Part shown: positions 28,576-36,592 of the stretch, piece by piece
How the letters are laid out: every line of letters starts with the position of its first letter
How positions within the stretch are numbered: the first letter of the stretch is position 1
From: Dinoroseobacter shibae DFL 12 = DSM 16493
Lineage (GTDB): Bacteria; Pseudomonadota; Alphaproteobacteria; Rhodobacterales; Rhodobacteraceae
Reading direction: 5' to 3'
Assembly (NCBI RefSeq): GCF_000018145.1
Contig: NC_009952.1
Location: 1,922,001 to 1,986,000, forward strand
DNA length: 64,000 bases
Position numbers and translations under genes: made by a program
The notes under the pieces: model-generated
What the model saw: the letters and a program-made list of their open reading frames with translations, nothing else
Databases searched by the model: none
Told to the model about the DNA's origin: nothing

Positions 28576-29223
28576 TCACCTTGAGGGGGATCCGCGCTCC
28601 TGCGGGTAGCTGATGATCGACAGGAAGCGCGCGGGCAGCTCCACCAGGGTTTCCGGCCCGTGGGGCGCGTCGGCGTCGAAGAACAGGGTGTCTCCCGGGC
28701 GCAGGGGGTAGATGCGGTCGCCATGGCGGTAGTCGACCGCACCTTCGAGCATGTAGATCGTCTCGATCCCGCCATGCTGGAAGGTGCGGAAGGTGTCGGA
28801 GGCTTCGGTCAGGGTAATGAGGTAGGGCTCGACGATCACGCCGGAGGTGTTGGCGCCGATATGGCCGAGCAGGGTGTAGTGGTGGTTGGCGCGGGTGCCT
28901 TCGCGCTCGGCCTCTGCCCCCTCGCCCGCGCGGGTGTGGACGGCGGCGCGGGACTGCTCGAACCCGCGGAAGAAGGCCGTCAGCGGGACCGAGAGCGCGT
29001 TCGCAAGGGCCTGCAGGGTGGTCAGCGACGGCGAGGTCTGGCCGTTCTCGATCTTGGACAGCATGCCGGTGCTGAGGCCCGTGGCGGCGGAAAGTTCGAC
29101 CACGGTTGTGCCCTGCTCGCGCCGGAAGGCCCGCAGGGCGCGGCCGATGGCGGCCTCCAGCGTCTTGTCGGGCGCATCGCGCAGGCGGTGGGGGTCCTGG
29201 TGGGGCAGTCTGGCGGTGCTCAT
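28576..29223 (-). CDS. XRE-family transcriptional regulator with cupin sensor domain
   Basis: A 215-aa protein with a helix-turn-helix of the XRE type at about residues 22-80 (ELSAATGLSTGMLSKIENGQ) followed by a C-terminal cupin (about 110-205; GGIETIYMLEGAVDYRHGD, YPLRPGDTLFFDADAPHGPE). Such regulators sense small amines or acids through the cupin. It is directly upstream of, and co-oriented with, the glx/mgs-like operon, making it the likely regulator. An imperfect GAAA-N4-TTTC repeat overlaps its stop codon, upstream of the amidotransferase gene. Confidence 0.9.
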   Translation of the reverse strand: MSTARLPHQDPHRLRDAPDKTLEAAIGRALRAFRREQGTTVVELSAATGLSTGMLSKIENGQTSPSLTTLQALANALSVPLTAFFRGFEQSRAAVHTRAGEGAEAEREGTRANHHYTLLGHIGANTSGVIVEPYLITLTEASDTFRTFQHGGIETIYMLEGAVDYRHGDRIYPLRPGDTLFFDADAPHGPETLVELPARFLSIISYPQERGSPSR

Positions 29224-29320
29224 GGGGCCCTCTCGGTGGCGGGCGGTCGCGGTGCCCTGCCCCATGACCTAGCGCAGCGGGCGGCGGAGTGGGAAGCCCC
29301 CGGGCGGGCGGTTCCCATGA

Positions 29321-29349
29321 AAAACGCGCGCGGGTAGGACCCGCGCGCG
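29321..29349 (-). terminator. Terminator of the PQQ dehydrogenase gene
   Basis: An 11-base perfect stem CGCGCGCGGGT (29325-29335) / ACCCGCGCGCG (29339-29349) with a 3-base loop. On the minus strand it is followed by TTTT (29324-29321). It lies 26 bases past the stop at 29375. Confidence 0.88.
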
Positions 29350-29374
29350 CCGATTGTCTTGGGGGTTCCGCGGC

Positions 29375-30643
29375 TTACGGCATCATCTTGTGAATCATCC
29401 CCTGATCCACCACCGCGTAGAGCGCGCCATCGGGGCCCTGGACGAGGGAGCGGAAGCGACCGGGCTCCATCGGCAGGGTCATCTCGGTGACGTCGACCAC
29501 CTCGGTGCCCGCCTCGTTGAGCTCGATCACGTCGATGCGCTGGCCGATGGGCGTGCCGCCGAAGCCAATGCCCATGATGCCGACGACCAGGTGGTTTTCC
29601 CAGTCGCCCCACTGGTCCCCGGTCAGGAACTCGGCAGAGGACGTGCCCTGGGACCAGCCGTTATTGTCCCAGATCGGCTGCATCGCGTCCGGATAGGTTG
29701 CCAGATCGGTCATCGGCATGAAGGCCGCGCGCTCGTAGCGGTCCATGCCCTCCATCTGGTTCGGGGAGTAGCCGCAGTAGCCATCCGGGCATTCGCCTCG
29801 GCCGCCCACGTTCGGGCGCGGATCCCAGCCGGCATTGCCGCCGTTCTGCAGAACGGTGATCTCGTCGGAGTGCCAGGGGCCGTGCTCGGCGGTGATGGCA
29901 GCACCGGTTTCCGGGTGGAAGGTGATGCCCTGGGTGTTGCGGTGCCCGTAGGTGTAGATCCGCGGATCGAAGCCTTCGGGGGGCGCGTTGCCCTCGGCGG
30001 CATTGCCGTCGCGGTCGATGCGCAGCACCTTGCCCGCCAGCAGGGTCGGGCTTTGCGGGCCTTCGCCGTTATGGGTGTCGCCGGTGGTCAGGTAGATGAA
30101 CCCGTCCGGGCCGAAGCGCACGCGGCCGCCGTTATGGGCGCCGGGGCCACCGAAGGGGTGGTCGGTCGCGGCGGGCTTGTAGGGCACGTCCTCGACGATG
30201 TCGGTGCGGTCCGCCACGCTGGCGAGATCCTCGCCCACGGTCATCCGCAACAGGCGGTTGGAGCCGGGCGCGGTCAGGTCGGAGGTCGAATAGACATAGA
30301 TCTGCCGATTCTCGGCGAAGTCCGGGTCAACCGCGACGCCCTGCATCCCGGCCTGGCCTTCGCAAAACAGGTCCTCGGCGGTGGAGGCATAGTCGTCGTC
30401 GGTGCCCTTCATGCCCAAGAGCTTGTTGACCGAGCCATCGGGCAGGCGCACGGACAGGCCGAGGCATTTCTCGGTGAAGAACATCGTGCCGTCTTCGAGA
30501 AAGGCGACGTCCCACGGATTCTCGAGCCCTTCGAGCACAATCTCGTGGCTCAGGGACGTGGTGTTGGCCGCGAAGGCCGGAGCTGCAAGCGCGGTTGCAG
30601 AGGCCAGTGCCGCGCCGAGCGACAGGGCAGACAGTCGTGTCAT
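29375..30643 (-). CDS. Periplasmic PQQ-dependent sugar (aldose) dehydrogenase
   Basis: A 422-aa soluble quinoprotein of the GSDH family with a signal peptide (AAPAFAAN). The six-bladed propeller shows ENPWDVAFLEDGTMFFTE, HNGGRVRFGPDGFIYLTTGD, SPTLLAGKVLRIDRDGN and YGHRNTQGITFHPETGA, the last holding the catalytic-His-type GHRN segment. Substrate sugar unknown. Extra cysteines (EKCLG, DLFCEGQ, GECPDGYCGY) are more numerous than usual and may form disulfides. A small cytochrome c lies 154 bases upstream on the same strand and is a plausible electron acceptor. Confidence 0.92.
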   Translation of the reverse strand: MTRLSALSLGAALASATALAAPAFAANTTSLSHEIVLEGLENPWDVAFLEDGTMFFTEKCLGLSVRLPDGSVNKLLGMKGTDDDYASTAEDLFCEGQAGMQGVAVDPDFAENRQIYVYSTSDLTAPGSNRLLRMTVGEDLASVADRTDIVEDVPYKPAATDHPFGGPGAHNGGRVRFGPDGFIYLTTGDTHNGEGPQSPTLLAGKVLRIDRDGNAAEGNAPPEGFDPRIYTYGHRNTQGITFHPETGAAITAEHGPWHSDEITVLQNGGNAGWDPRPNVGGRGECPDGYCGYSPNQMEGMDRYERAAFMPMTDLATYPDAMQPIWDNNGWSQGTSSAEFLTGDQWGDWENHLVVGIMGIGFGGTPIGQRIDVIELNEAGTEVVDVTEMTLPMEPGRFRSLVQGPDGALYAVVDQGMIHKMMP

Positions 30644-30796
30644 GTTGGAAACTCCTCCCAGAGTTCTTTGGTCTCAAGCCTCGGGCGTGACACTGAAATT
30701 TCTGGTACTGGTACGCTCAGGCCCCGCCCCGAGTTGTCGTAAGGTAAGCCAGAATGTCGCAGCTTCAAGGCGGAAAATCGCCGAAGCGCATCGCGC

Positions 30797-31105
30797 TCAT
30801 CCGCCCGACAGATAGGCGGCGAGATTGGCGATATCCGTGTCGCTGAGATCGGCTGCCATGGGGATCATGAGCATGGAATTGGGCCCCACCCGCTCGCCCG
30901 CCCGGTAGGTGATCAGCCGATCGGTGAGATAGTCGGCCTCCTTGCCCGCGATGCGCGGATAGCTGGCCATGCCCTTGCCGGTCGGGCCGTGGCAGGCCGC
31001 GCAGACATCCCCGTAGAGCGCCTCGCCCGAGGCGGGGTCGCCCGCCTGGGCCTGGGTTGTGCCGAGGGCGAGCAGGGCAAGGGTGAGCAAGGTCTTTGAT
31101 TTCAT
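30797..31105 (-). CDS. Small periplasmic class I cytochrome c
   Basis: A 102-aa protein with a signal peptide (TTQAQAGDP) and one haem site CAACH in YGDVCAACHGPTGKG. The distal Met is probably in MLMIPMAADLSD. It resembles the c553/c4-half family that takes electrons from periplasmic dehydrogenases. The PQQ sugar dehydrogenase follows on the same strand, so the two may form one electron-transfer pair. The frame is open much further upstream; the signal peptide sets the ATG at 31105. Confidence 0.9.
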   Translation of the reverse strand: MKSKTLLTLALLALGTTQAQAGDPASGEALYGDVCAACHGPTGKGMASYPRIAGKEADYLTDRLITYRAGERVGPNSMLMIPMAADLSDTDIANLAAYLSGG

Positions 31106-31172
31106 GTCGGTTCCTCCCGGTCGAGACATAGACCGGGGCAAGGCCCGCGCCAAGTCCGAACCCGCGCCCGGA

Positions 31173-31769
31173 TCACGGACACAGGAGGGCCAGTGCCGCG
31201 TCGCGGCTGGCGGCGAGAACCGCCGCCCCGTCCCCGGCCCGCGCCCGCACGCGCAGCCCGGCATAGAGCGACAGCAGCATCTCGGCGCGGGCGGCGAGCG
31301 CCGGGTCCGGCGTGTCCGGGTCGGCCTCGCGCAGGGTCGCGGCCAGCGCGCGCCGCAGGATGCCGTAGCCGCGCTGCACCATCCGGTCGGTTTCGGGATC
31401 GAGCGCCGCCCGGTCGGAGACCGCGTTGCACAAAAAACAGCCTCGGTGATCGCCCGCCTGCACGACCGCCTCCACCGGAGCGGACAGGAACCTCGCGATC
31501 CGATCCCGGGGCGGGGTGTCGGGGGCGCGCAGGGCGGCGGCGCCCGGAGACACCACCGTCTGCTCGTAGCGGGCGAGCGCCCGGAGATAGATCTGGTGCT
31601 TGTTGCCGAAGGCGGCATAGAGGCTCGCCTTGCCCAGCCCGGTGGCGCGGGTGATGTCGCTCAGCCCGGTGCCCTCGTAGCCGTTTTCCCAGAACAGGCC
31701 CAGGATCCGGTCGAGCATCTCGTCGGGGTCGAATTCCCGGGGGCGGCCCGGCGGATGTGGGGAGGCCAT
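31173..31769 (-). CDS. TetR-family transcriptional repressor
   Basis: A 198-aa protein with the TetR helix-turn-helix (about residues 15-60; GLSDITRATGLGKASLYAAF) and a C-terminal ligand domain containing a cysteine pair region (HRGCFLCNAVSD) typical of the NemR/AcuR-like subgroup that senses electrophiles. It is divergent from the DUF417-glutaredoxin pair, and two palindromes of GACC...GGTC type lie between the starts. It probably represses both itself and that pair. Confidence 0.9.
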   Translation of the reverse strand: MASPHPPGRPREFDPDEMLDRILGLFWENGYEGTGLSDITRATGLGKASLYAAFGNKHQIYLRALARYEQTVVSPGAAALRAPDTPPRDRIARFLSAPVEAVVQAGDHRGCFLCNAVSDRAALDPETDRMVQRGYGILRRALAATLREADPDTPDPALAARAEMLLSLYAGLRVRARAGDGAAVLAASRDAALALLCP

Positions 31770-31810
31770 GGTGTAACAAATCCTCGCGCAGCTGTGTTTG
31801 CATGATTGTT

Positions 31811-31822
31811 GACCAATCGGTC
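31811..31822. promoter_or_regulatory. TetR operator candidate 1
   Basis: GACC-AATC-GGTC, flanked by TT and TT, lies 42 bases before the tetR start codon on the minus strand. GACC/GGTC half-sites match those of TetR regulators of the NemR type. Confidence 0.55.
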
Positions 31823-31879
31823 TTTAATGTACATGTTCCCCTCACCGGCCGCAACGGTCGCTTTCATATCACCAAATAC

Positions 31880-31893
31880 GGACCGTTCGGTCC
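31880..31893. promoter_or_regulatory. TetR operator candidate 2
   Basis: GGACCG-TT-CGGTCC is a perfect 14-base palindrome 15 bases before the DUF417 start. It shares the GACC/GGTC half-sites with the site at 31811. Its position fits repression of the DUF417-glutaredoxin promoter. Confidence 0.65.
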
Positions 31894-31907
31894 ACAAAGG
31901 AGCCCCC

Positions 31908-32423
31908 ATGTCCGACGCAACCTTCACCTCCACCGCCCCCACCCTCACCGCCAGCCGCCTGGACCGTCTCGGCGACCGGGTTTCGCGGATCAGCCTGAGC
32001 GCCGTGCGCCTGACCAGCGCCACGGTTCTGGGTTGGATCGGCGCGATGAAATTCACCGCCTACGAGGCCGGGGCGATCCAGGGCCTCGTGCAGTCGAGCC
32101 CGCTGACGGCCTGGCTTTACGATATCCTGAGCGTGCAGGGCGCGTCGAACCTGATCGGGGCGGTCGAGATCGCGACCGCGCTGCTGCTGTTGCTGGGCGC
32201 GAAATTTCCCAAGGCCGCCCTTTTGGGCGCGCTCGGGGCGCTGGCGACCTTCGCAGTGACGGTGAGCTTCCTGTTCACGGCGCCGGTCACGGAGCCAAGC
32301 CTGGGCGGGTTCCCGGCCCTGTCGGTGGTGCCGGGTCAGTTCCTGCTCAAGGACATCGTGCTGCTGGCGGCAGCGGGTCTTCTGGCCGGCGATACCTTGC
32401 GCCGTCTGGCGCGCACGCTCTGA
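31908..32423 (+). CDS. DUF417 (YkgB-like) membrane protein
   Basis: A 171-aa protein with four hydrophobic segments and the DUF417 pattern (LGWIGAMKFTAYEAGAIQGL, SPLTAWLYDI, LIGAVEIATALLLLLGA). E. coli relatives (YkgB, RclC) are induced by reactive chlorine and electrophiles. That fits the electrophile-type TetR upstream and the glutaredoxin downstream. An AAAGGAG site (31896-31902) supports the ATG at 31908. Confidence 0.88.
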   Translation: MSDATFTSTAPTLTASRLDRLGDRVSRISLSAVRLTSATVLGWIGAMKFTAYEAGAIQGLVQSSPLTAWLYDILSVQGASNLIGAVEIATALLLLLGAKFPKAALLGALGALATFAVTVSFLFTAPVTEPSLGGFPALSVVPGQFLLKDIVLLAAAGLLAGDTLRRLARTL

Positions 32424-32482
32424 GCCCACCCTTCCCTGCCCCGGCCGGCCCGGCCGGGGCGCTTGCCACGAAAGGCACTGCC

Positions 32483-32755
32483 ATGACCCGGACCATCACG
32501 CTTTATACCAAGGACTATTGCCCCTATTGCAAGGCCGCCAAGGCGCTGTTGCACCGCAAGGGGGCGCGCTTCACCAACCATGAGATCACCGGCAAACCGG
32601 CCCTGCGCGCCGAGATGATCCAGCGGGCCGGCGGGCTGCGCACGGTTCCGCAGATCTTCATCGGCGGGGTTCATGTGGGCGGTTACGACGCGCTGACGCG
32701 GCTGGACGCCCGGGGCGAGCTCGACGGGCTTTTGGGCCTTGTCCGCACCGCCTGA
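32483..32755 (+). CDS. grxC: Glutaredoxin, GrxC type
   Basis: A 90-aa dithiol glutaredoxin with active site CPYC (TKDYCPYCKAAKALL), the cis-Pro loop RTVPQIFIGGVHVGGYDAL and a short helical end. It uses glutathione to reduce disulfides. It is 59 bases after DUF417 and probably co-transcribed under the TetR operator. A housekeeping Grx would not need such control, so a stress role is inferred. Confidence 0.92.
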   Translation: MTRTITLYTKDYCPYCKAAKALLHRKGARFTNHEITGKPALRAEMIQRAGGLRTVPQIFIGGVHVGGYDALTRLDARGELDGLLGLVRTA

Positions 32756-32771
32756 GTGCGGTGGGCGCACC

Positions 32772-34046
32772 TCAGACCGCGGCGGCCTGCGCAGAGGGCG
32801 CGCCGACCGCAATGGCGCGGAGCCGGTCGAGGTCGCGCGGCGGCATCCCGGCCTCTTCGGCATAGCACAGCGCATTGGCGGCGAGCGCCTGGGCCGCCGC
32901 CGACATCTCGGTAATGTCGGACCGCGACAGGGACGCGAGGCATTGGCGCAGGGTCAGGGCCGTCTCGATCGACCCGGCCCCGTCGCGCGCGGTGGGCGCG
33001 AAGGCTGCCTCGATGAAGCGGGCGGGTCCGGGGAAGGCGGCGAACACCCGAGGTGCCTTTGGCGCGTCGGGGTCCGGGTCGGTGCGCCCGAACTCCCACA
33101 GGAGCGCCTTGAGGATCAGCAGCGCCTCGGTCGCGGTGCCGCCATCGTTGATGCCGGGCGACAGGGCTTTCTCGGCGATCTCGGACAGGACGGTCAGCCC
33201 AAAGGCCGCGTCCTGTTCATGGGTGCGGCAGTCGCCAAAGGTCAAGGCGCGCCCAAGCCCCGAGAGGGTGTCATCGTCGACCTGGCCGGAGACCTGGCCG
33301 ATCACCTCGCCCTCCAGGAGATGCGCGCCCGGCGCCACATCTAGGTAGAGCACCGCCTGGTCGGGCAGGCAGTCCTCGATGGCGGCCATGTCGATCAGTT
33401 GCAGATAGCCAGAGACCGGCGCGCGCAGCGGCGTGGTGGAGAGTGGCAGAACCGTGTCCGGCGACAGGGGCGAGGCACCGAAGCGCGGGTTTTCGGCCTG
33501 GGCTTTCAGGGCCTCGCGGGCGCGGGTCTCGGCGGAGGCGAGGCTGTCGCGCAGGCTGCCCATGGTGGTCAGATGCTCGATCCAGCGCAGCAGCGAGATC
33601 ACGACGAGGATCACCACGACCGTCGTGATCGCCATGACCACCAGGGCGGCATCCTCGGGGTAGAAGCCCAGGCGATAGAGCACGATCGACCCGAGGGAAT
33701 AGACGAAGGCCCCGATGAAGGCCGCAAGCACCGATTGGGTGGTCGTGTCCTCCAGCAGGATCCGGTGCATCCGGGGTGTCGCCACATCGGCGGCCCCGCG
33801 ATGGGCGGAGACCATGATGTTGAGCGAAAAGGTCGACACGGCCAGCATCGACGAGGCGAGGATCGTCAGGACCGGGGTGACCGACGCGAAGTCGATCTGC
33901 ATGTTCACGCGGCCATTGAGCAGCGGGCTGACCAAAGGGCTGATCAAGGTGGCGACCAGCGACAGCAAGGCATAGAGCAGCACGCGCAGGCCCATGTTGC
34001 GATAGTAGCGCAGAAGAACGAGTTTGAGCCAGGTCAGGCGGGTCAT
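32772..34046 (-). CDS. DUF2254 membrane protein
   Basis: A 424-aa protein with four N-terminal membrane helices (to about residue 150, including MLAVSTFSLNIMVSAHRGAA, a DUF2254 hallmark). A long cytosolic part follows with APVSGYLQLIDMAAI and a later SPGINDGGTATEALLIL motif. Function unknown in the family. It is convergent with grxC, with only 16 bases between the stops. Confidence 0.88.
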   Translation of the reverse strand: MTRLTWLKLVLLRYYRNMGLRVLLYALLSLVATLISPLVSPLLNGRVNMQIDFASVTPVLTILASSMLAVSTFSLNIMVSAHRGAADVATPRMHRILLEDTTTQSVLAAFIGAFVYSLGSIVLYRLGFYPEDAALVVMAITTVVVILVVISLLRWIEHLTTMGSLRDSLASAETRAREALKAQAENPRFGASPLSPDTVLPLSTTPLRAPVSGYLQLIDMAAIEDCLPDQAVLYLDVAPGAHLLEGEVIGQVSGQVDDDTLSGLGRALTFGDCRTHEQDAAFGLTVLSEIAEKALSPGINDGGTATEALLILKALLWEFGRTDPDPDAPKAPRVFAAFPGPARFIEAAFAPTARDGAGSIETALTLRQCLASLSRSDITEMSAAAQALAANALCYAEEAGMPPRDLDRLRAIAVGAPSAQAAAV

Positions 34047-34139
34047 GGGCGCATCCGATCACTTTGCGAAACCGCTGCTGCGCAGCTTCGCCCGGAACGC
34101 GCCCGGAAGGGAAGCGCCCATTGGCCAAGGGCGTGCGGC

Positions 34140-35117
34140 TCAGGGGGTGGCGGACCAGACCCGCGACCAGTCTTTGGCCATGTCCACGAGCACCCAGCCC
34201 CGGCCCTCGGCCTCGTCCAGAACCACGTCGAGCGCGCCGATGGGGCTGCCGCGGTCATAGGCGGTCTCGCGCTCTGCGTCGGTGTGGTGGATGAACATGC
34301 CGAACCGCGCCCCCTCCCCCGCGGTGACCCAGTCGACCATCTCGAAATCGGCGTCCGAATTTCCGGCGGCGAAGATCGGGCGCTGGCCGATATGGTTCAT
34401 GATGCCCACGGGCTTGTCGCCGGTGCGGTCGACGAAGAAGAGGCCCGGCTGCTTGGTCAGGGTGGGCACGCCGTCCTCGACGGAATAGCTCAGGTTCACG
34501 ATGCTCCCGATCACCTGGGCGGGCGGGATGCCGTAGGCTTCCTCCGCGATGGCGCGCATGAAATCGAGGGTGCCGCCGGAGACGATATAGGTGCTGAAAT
34601 CCTCGTCCCGCAGGTAGCGCAGCAACTCGACCATGGGCTGGTAGGTCATCTCGGCATAGGTCAGCCCGGTCGTGGGATGCTCGGTCGTGGTCAGCCAGCC
34701 GTGGACGGAGGCGCGAAAGGCCTCGGGCGTGATGTTGGCGTGGGAGAGGCTGACCACCTCCAGCATGCCCTCGCGCCCGGTTTCGCGCAGCGCGGCGATG
34801 TCGCCCGCCGCTGCCGCCCGGAGCGCGTCGGAGGTCAGGATCGCGGGGTCGGCCTCGGCCTTTTGCCGGACCATGTCGAGGGCATAGGCGAGCTGGAAAT
34901 AGAGCGGCTGCTCGCTCCACAGGGTGCCGTCATTGTCGAAGACGGCGATCCGGTCGGGTTCGGGGACGTAGCTGTCCGAGGTGGGATCGGTGACCGCGGC
35001 GACGAAGTCGAGGATGGCGGTCTTGGACGCGCTGTCGTTCCAGGAGGGCAGCGGATCGGCCAGGGACGTGAGGGGCAGGACAAGGAAGGGTAGAGACCAG
35101 AGGGCGCAGCGGTGCAT
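34140..35117 (-). CDS. Exported HAD-superfamily phosphatase-like protein
   Basis: A 325-aa protein with a signal peptide (FLVLPLTSLADP) and HAD motif I DNDGTLW at about residue 61; the usual DxDGT is kept. Motif II is in YIVSGGTLDFMR and motif IV in FAAGNSDADFEMVDW. Periplasmic HAD phosphatases of this type act on unknown phosphoesters. The ATG at 35117 is chosen for the signal peptide. A palindrome at 35176-35190 lies 59 bases upstream. Confidence 0.86.
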   Translation of the reverse strand: MHRCALWSLPFLVLPLTSLADPLPSWNDSASKTAILDFVAAVTDPTSDSYVPEPDRIAVFDNDGTLWSEQPLYFQLAYALDMVRQKAEADPAILTSDALRAAAAGDIAALRETGREGMLEVVSLSHANITPEAFRASVHGWLTTTEHPTTGLTYAEMTYQPMVELLRYLRDEDFSTYIVSGGTLDFMRAIAEEAYGIPPAQVIGSIVNLSYSVEDGVPTLTKQPGLFFVDRTGDKPVGIMNHIGQRPIFAAGNSDADFEMVDWVTAGEGARFGMFIHHTDAERETAYDRGSPIGALDVVLDEAEGRGWVLVDMAKDWSRVWSATP

Positions 35118-35175
35118 GGCGGGGTTCCTGTTGATGGAGCCGGTGGGGATGTGGGTACAGGGGTAGCGAGGTCTG

Positions 35176-35190
35176 GTTGACGAAGTCAAC
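35176..35190. promoter_or_regulatory. Perfect palindrome, candidate operator upstream of the HAD gene
   Basis: GTTGAC-GAA-GTCAAC, perfect with a 3-base centre. It has the same layout as GGTGAC-TTT-GTCACC at 5182, sharing TGAC-N3-GTCA. It lies between the HAD start and the end of the vWA gene. Confidence 0.4.
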
Positions 35191-35233
35191 GCTTTGGTGC
35201 GCATGTCCCGACCGGCGCCGGGCGGCGCGGCTG

Positions 35234-36421
35234 TTACCGCCCCAGCACCCGCATGCCGCGGTCGATGCCTTCGAGGGTCATGGGCACCATGCGCTCGGCG
35301 CCGAAGACCTGCTGGATCATCTCGATGGAATGGGTGTAGCGCCAGTGACGTTCCGGCACCGGGTTGAGCCACAGGTGGTTGGGCCACTGGTCGCGCACCC
35401 GGGCGAGCCAGACATGGCCCGCCTCGGGGTTCCAATGCTCGTTGGCGCCGCCGGGATGGGCGATCTCGTAGGGCGACATGGAGGCGTCACCGACGATGAT
35501 GCACTTGTAATCCGACCCGTAGGTATGGAGCACGTCCCAGGTCGGGGTCTGTTCGGACCAGCGGCGGCGGTTGTCGCGCCAGAGCCCCTCGTAGATGCAG
35601 TTGTGGAAGTAGAAATATTCCAGGTGCTTGAACTCGGCGCGCGCGGCCGAGAACAGCTCTTCGACCAGCCGGATATAGGGGTCCATGGACCCGCCCACAT
35701 CGAGAAACAGCAGCACCTTGACCGCATTGCGCCGCTCGGGCCGGGTTTTCACGTCGAGATAGCCGTGCTCGGCGGTGGCGCGGATCGTGCCGTCGAGGTC
35801 GAGCTCTTCGGCGGCCCCGTCGCGGGCCCATTGGCGCAGGCGTTTGAGCGCCACCTTGATGTTGCGGGTGCCCAGCTCGACACTGTCGTCGAGGTTGCGA
35901 AATTCGCGCTTGTCCCAGACCTTGACCGCGCGTTTGTGGCGGGACTCATTCTGCCCGATGCGCACGCCTTCGGGGTTGTAGCCGTAGGCGCCGAAGGGGG
36001 AGGTTCCGGCGGTGCCGATCCACTTCGAGCCGCCCTGGTGGCGGCCCTGCTGGTCCTTGAGCCGCTCTTTCAGGGTCTCCATCAGCTTGTCAAACCCGCC
36101 CAGGGCTTCGATCTCGGCGCGTTCTTCTGGGCTCAGATGCTTCTCGGCCAGCTTTTCGAGCCATTCGCGGGGCAGGTCCACGGCGTCGAGCACCTGCTCA
36201 GGCGTGATCGCCTCCAACCCGTTGAAAGCGGTGGCGAAGGCGCGGTCGAACCGGTCGAGATGGCGCTCGTCCTTGACCATCGCGCAGCGGGCGAGGAAGT
36301 AGAACTGTTCCGGGTCATAGGTGGCCATGCCGCGCCCCAACCCTTCGAGGAAGGTCAGGTATTCGCGCACCGACACCGGGACGCCGCCCTTCCGAAGCTC
36401 GGCGAAGAACGGCAGGAACAT
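35234..36421 (-). CDS. vWA-domain protein, CoxE-like
   Basis: A 395-aa protein of the CoxE/VWA-containing family that partners MoxR ATPases in metal-enzyme or complex assembly. The C-terminal vWA domain has the MIDAS-type motif FLDVGGSMDPY (DxGxS kept) at about residue 240. The N-terminal half is helical and charged (FFAELRKGGVPVSVREYLTF). A MoxR gene lies on the same strand 2.2 kb upstream, separated by three other genes. It is the last gene of the five-gene minus-strand run. Confidence 0.88.
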   Translation of the reverse strand: MFLPFFAELRKGGVPVSVREYLTFLEGLGRGMATYDPEQFYFLARCAMVKDERHLDRFDRAFATAFNGLEAITPEQVLDAVDLPREWLEKLAEKHLSPEERAEIEALGGFDKLMETLKERLKDQQGRHQGGSKWIGTAGTSPFGAYGYNPEGVRIGQNESRHKRAVKVWDKREFRNLDDSVELGTRNIKVALKRLRQWARDGAAEELDLDGTIRATAEHGYLDVKTRPERRNAVKVLLFLDVGGSMDPYIRLVEELFSAARAEFKHLEYFYFHNCIYEGLWRDNRRRWSEQTPTWDVLHTYGSDYKCIIVGDASMSPYEIAHPGGANEHWNPEAGHVWLARVRDQWPNHLWLNPVPERHWRYTHSIEMIQQVFGAERMVPMTLEGIDRGMRVLGR

Positions 36422-36424
36422 CGC

Positions 36425-36592
36425 TCAGGCCGCCATGCGTTCGATCACGATGGTGGCGATCAGCCCGATGATCCCCCACAGGATGGCGAACCCGGCGGCG
36501 TATTGCGCCATGTCCTTCTTCAGCCCGCCGCGGGATTTGGCGAGCCAGCCCCCCCAGGCAGCCCCACCCAACACTCCAGCCACCACCAGCAT
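36425..36592 (-). CDS. Small membrane protein
   Basis: A 55-aa protein: a first hydrophobic stretch MLVVAGVLGGAAWGGWLA, a basic turn (KSRGGLKKD), then a second helix (AGFAILWGIIGLIATIVI). Its ATG overlaps the DUF2927 stop as TGATG and its stop is 3 bases before the vWA start, so it is firmly embedded in the operon. AAGGGGAA lies upstream as a ribosome site. I recognise no family; a membrane helper of the MoxR/vWA pair is a guess. Confidence 0.72.
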   Translation of the reverse strand: MLVVAGVLGGAAWGGWLAKSRGGLKKDMAQYAAGFAILWGIIGLIATIVIERMAA

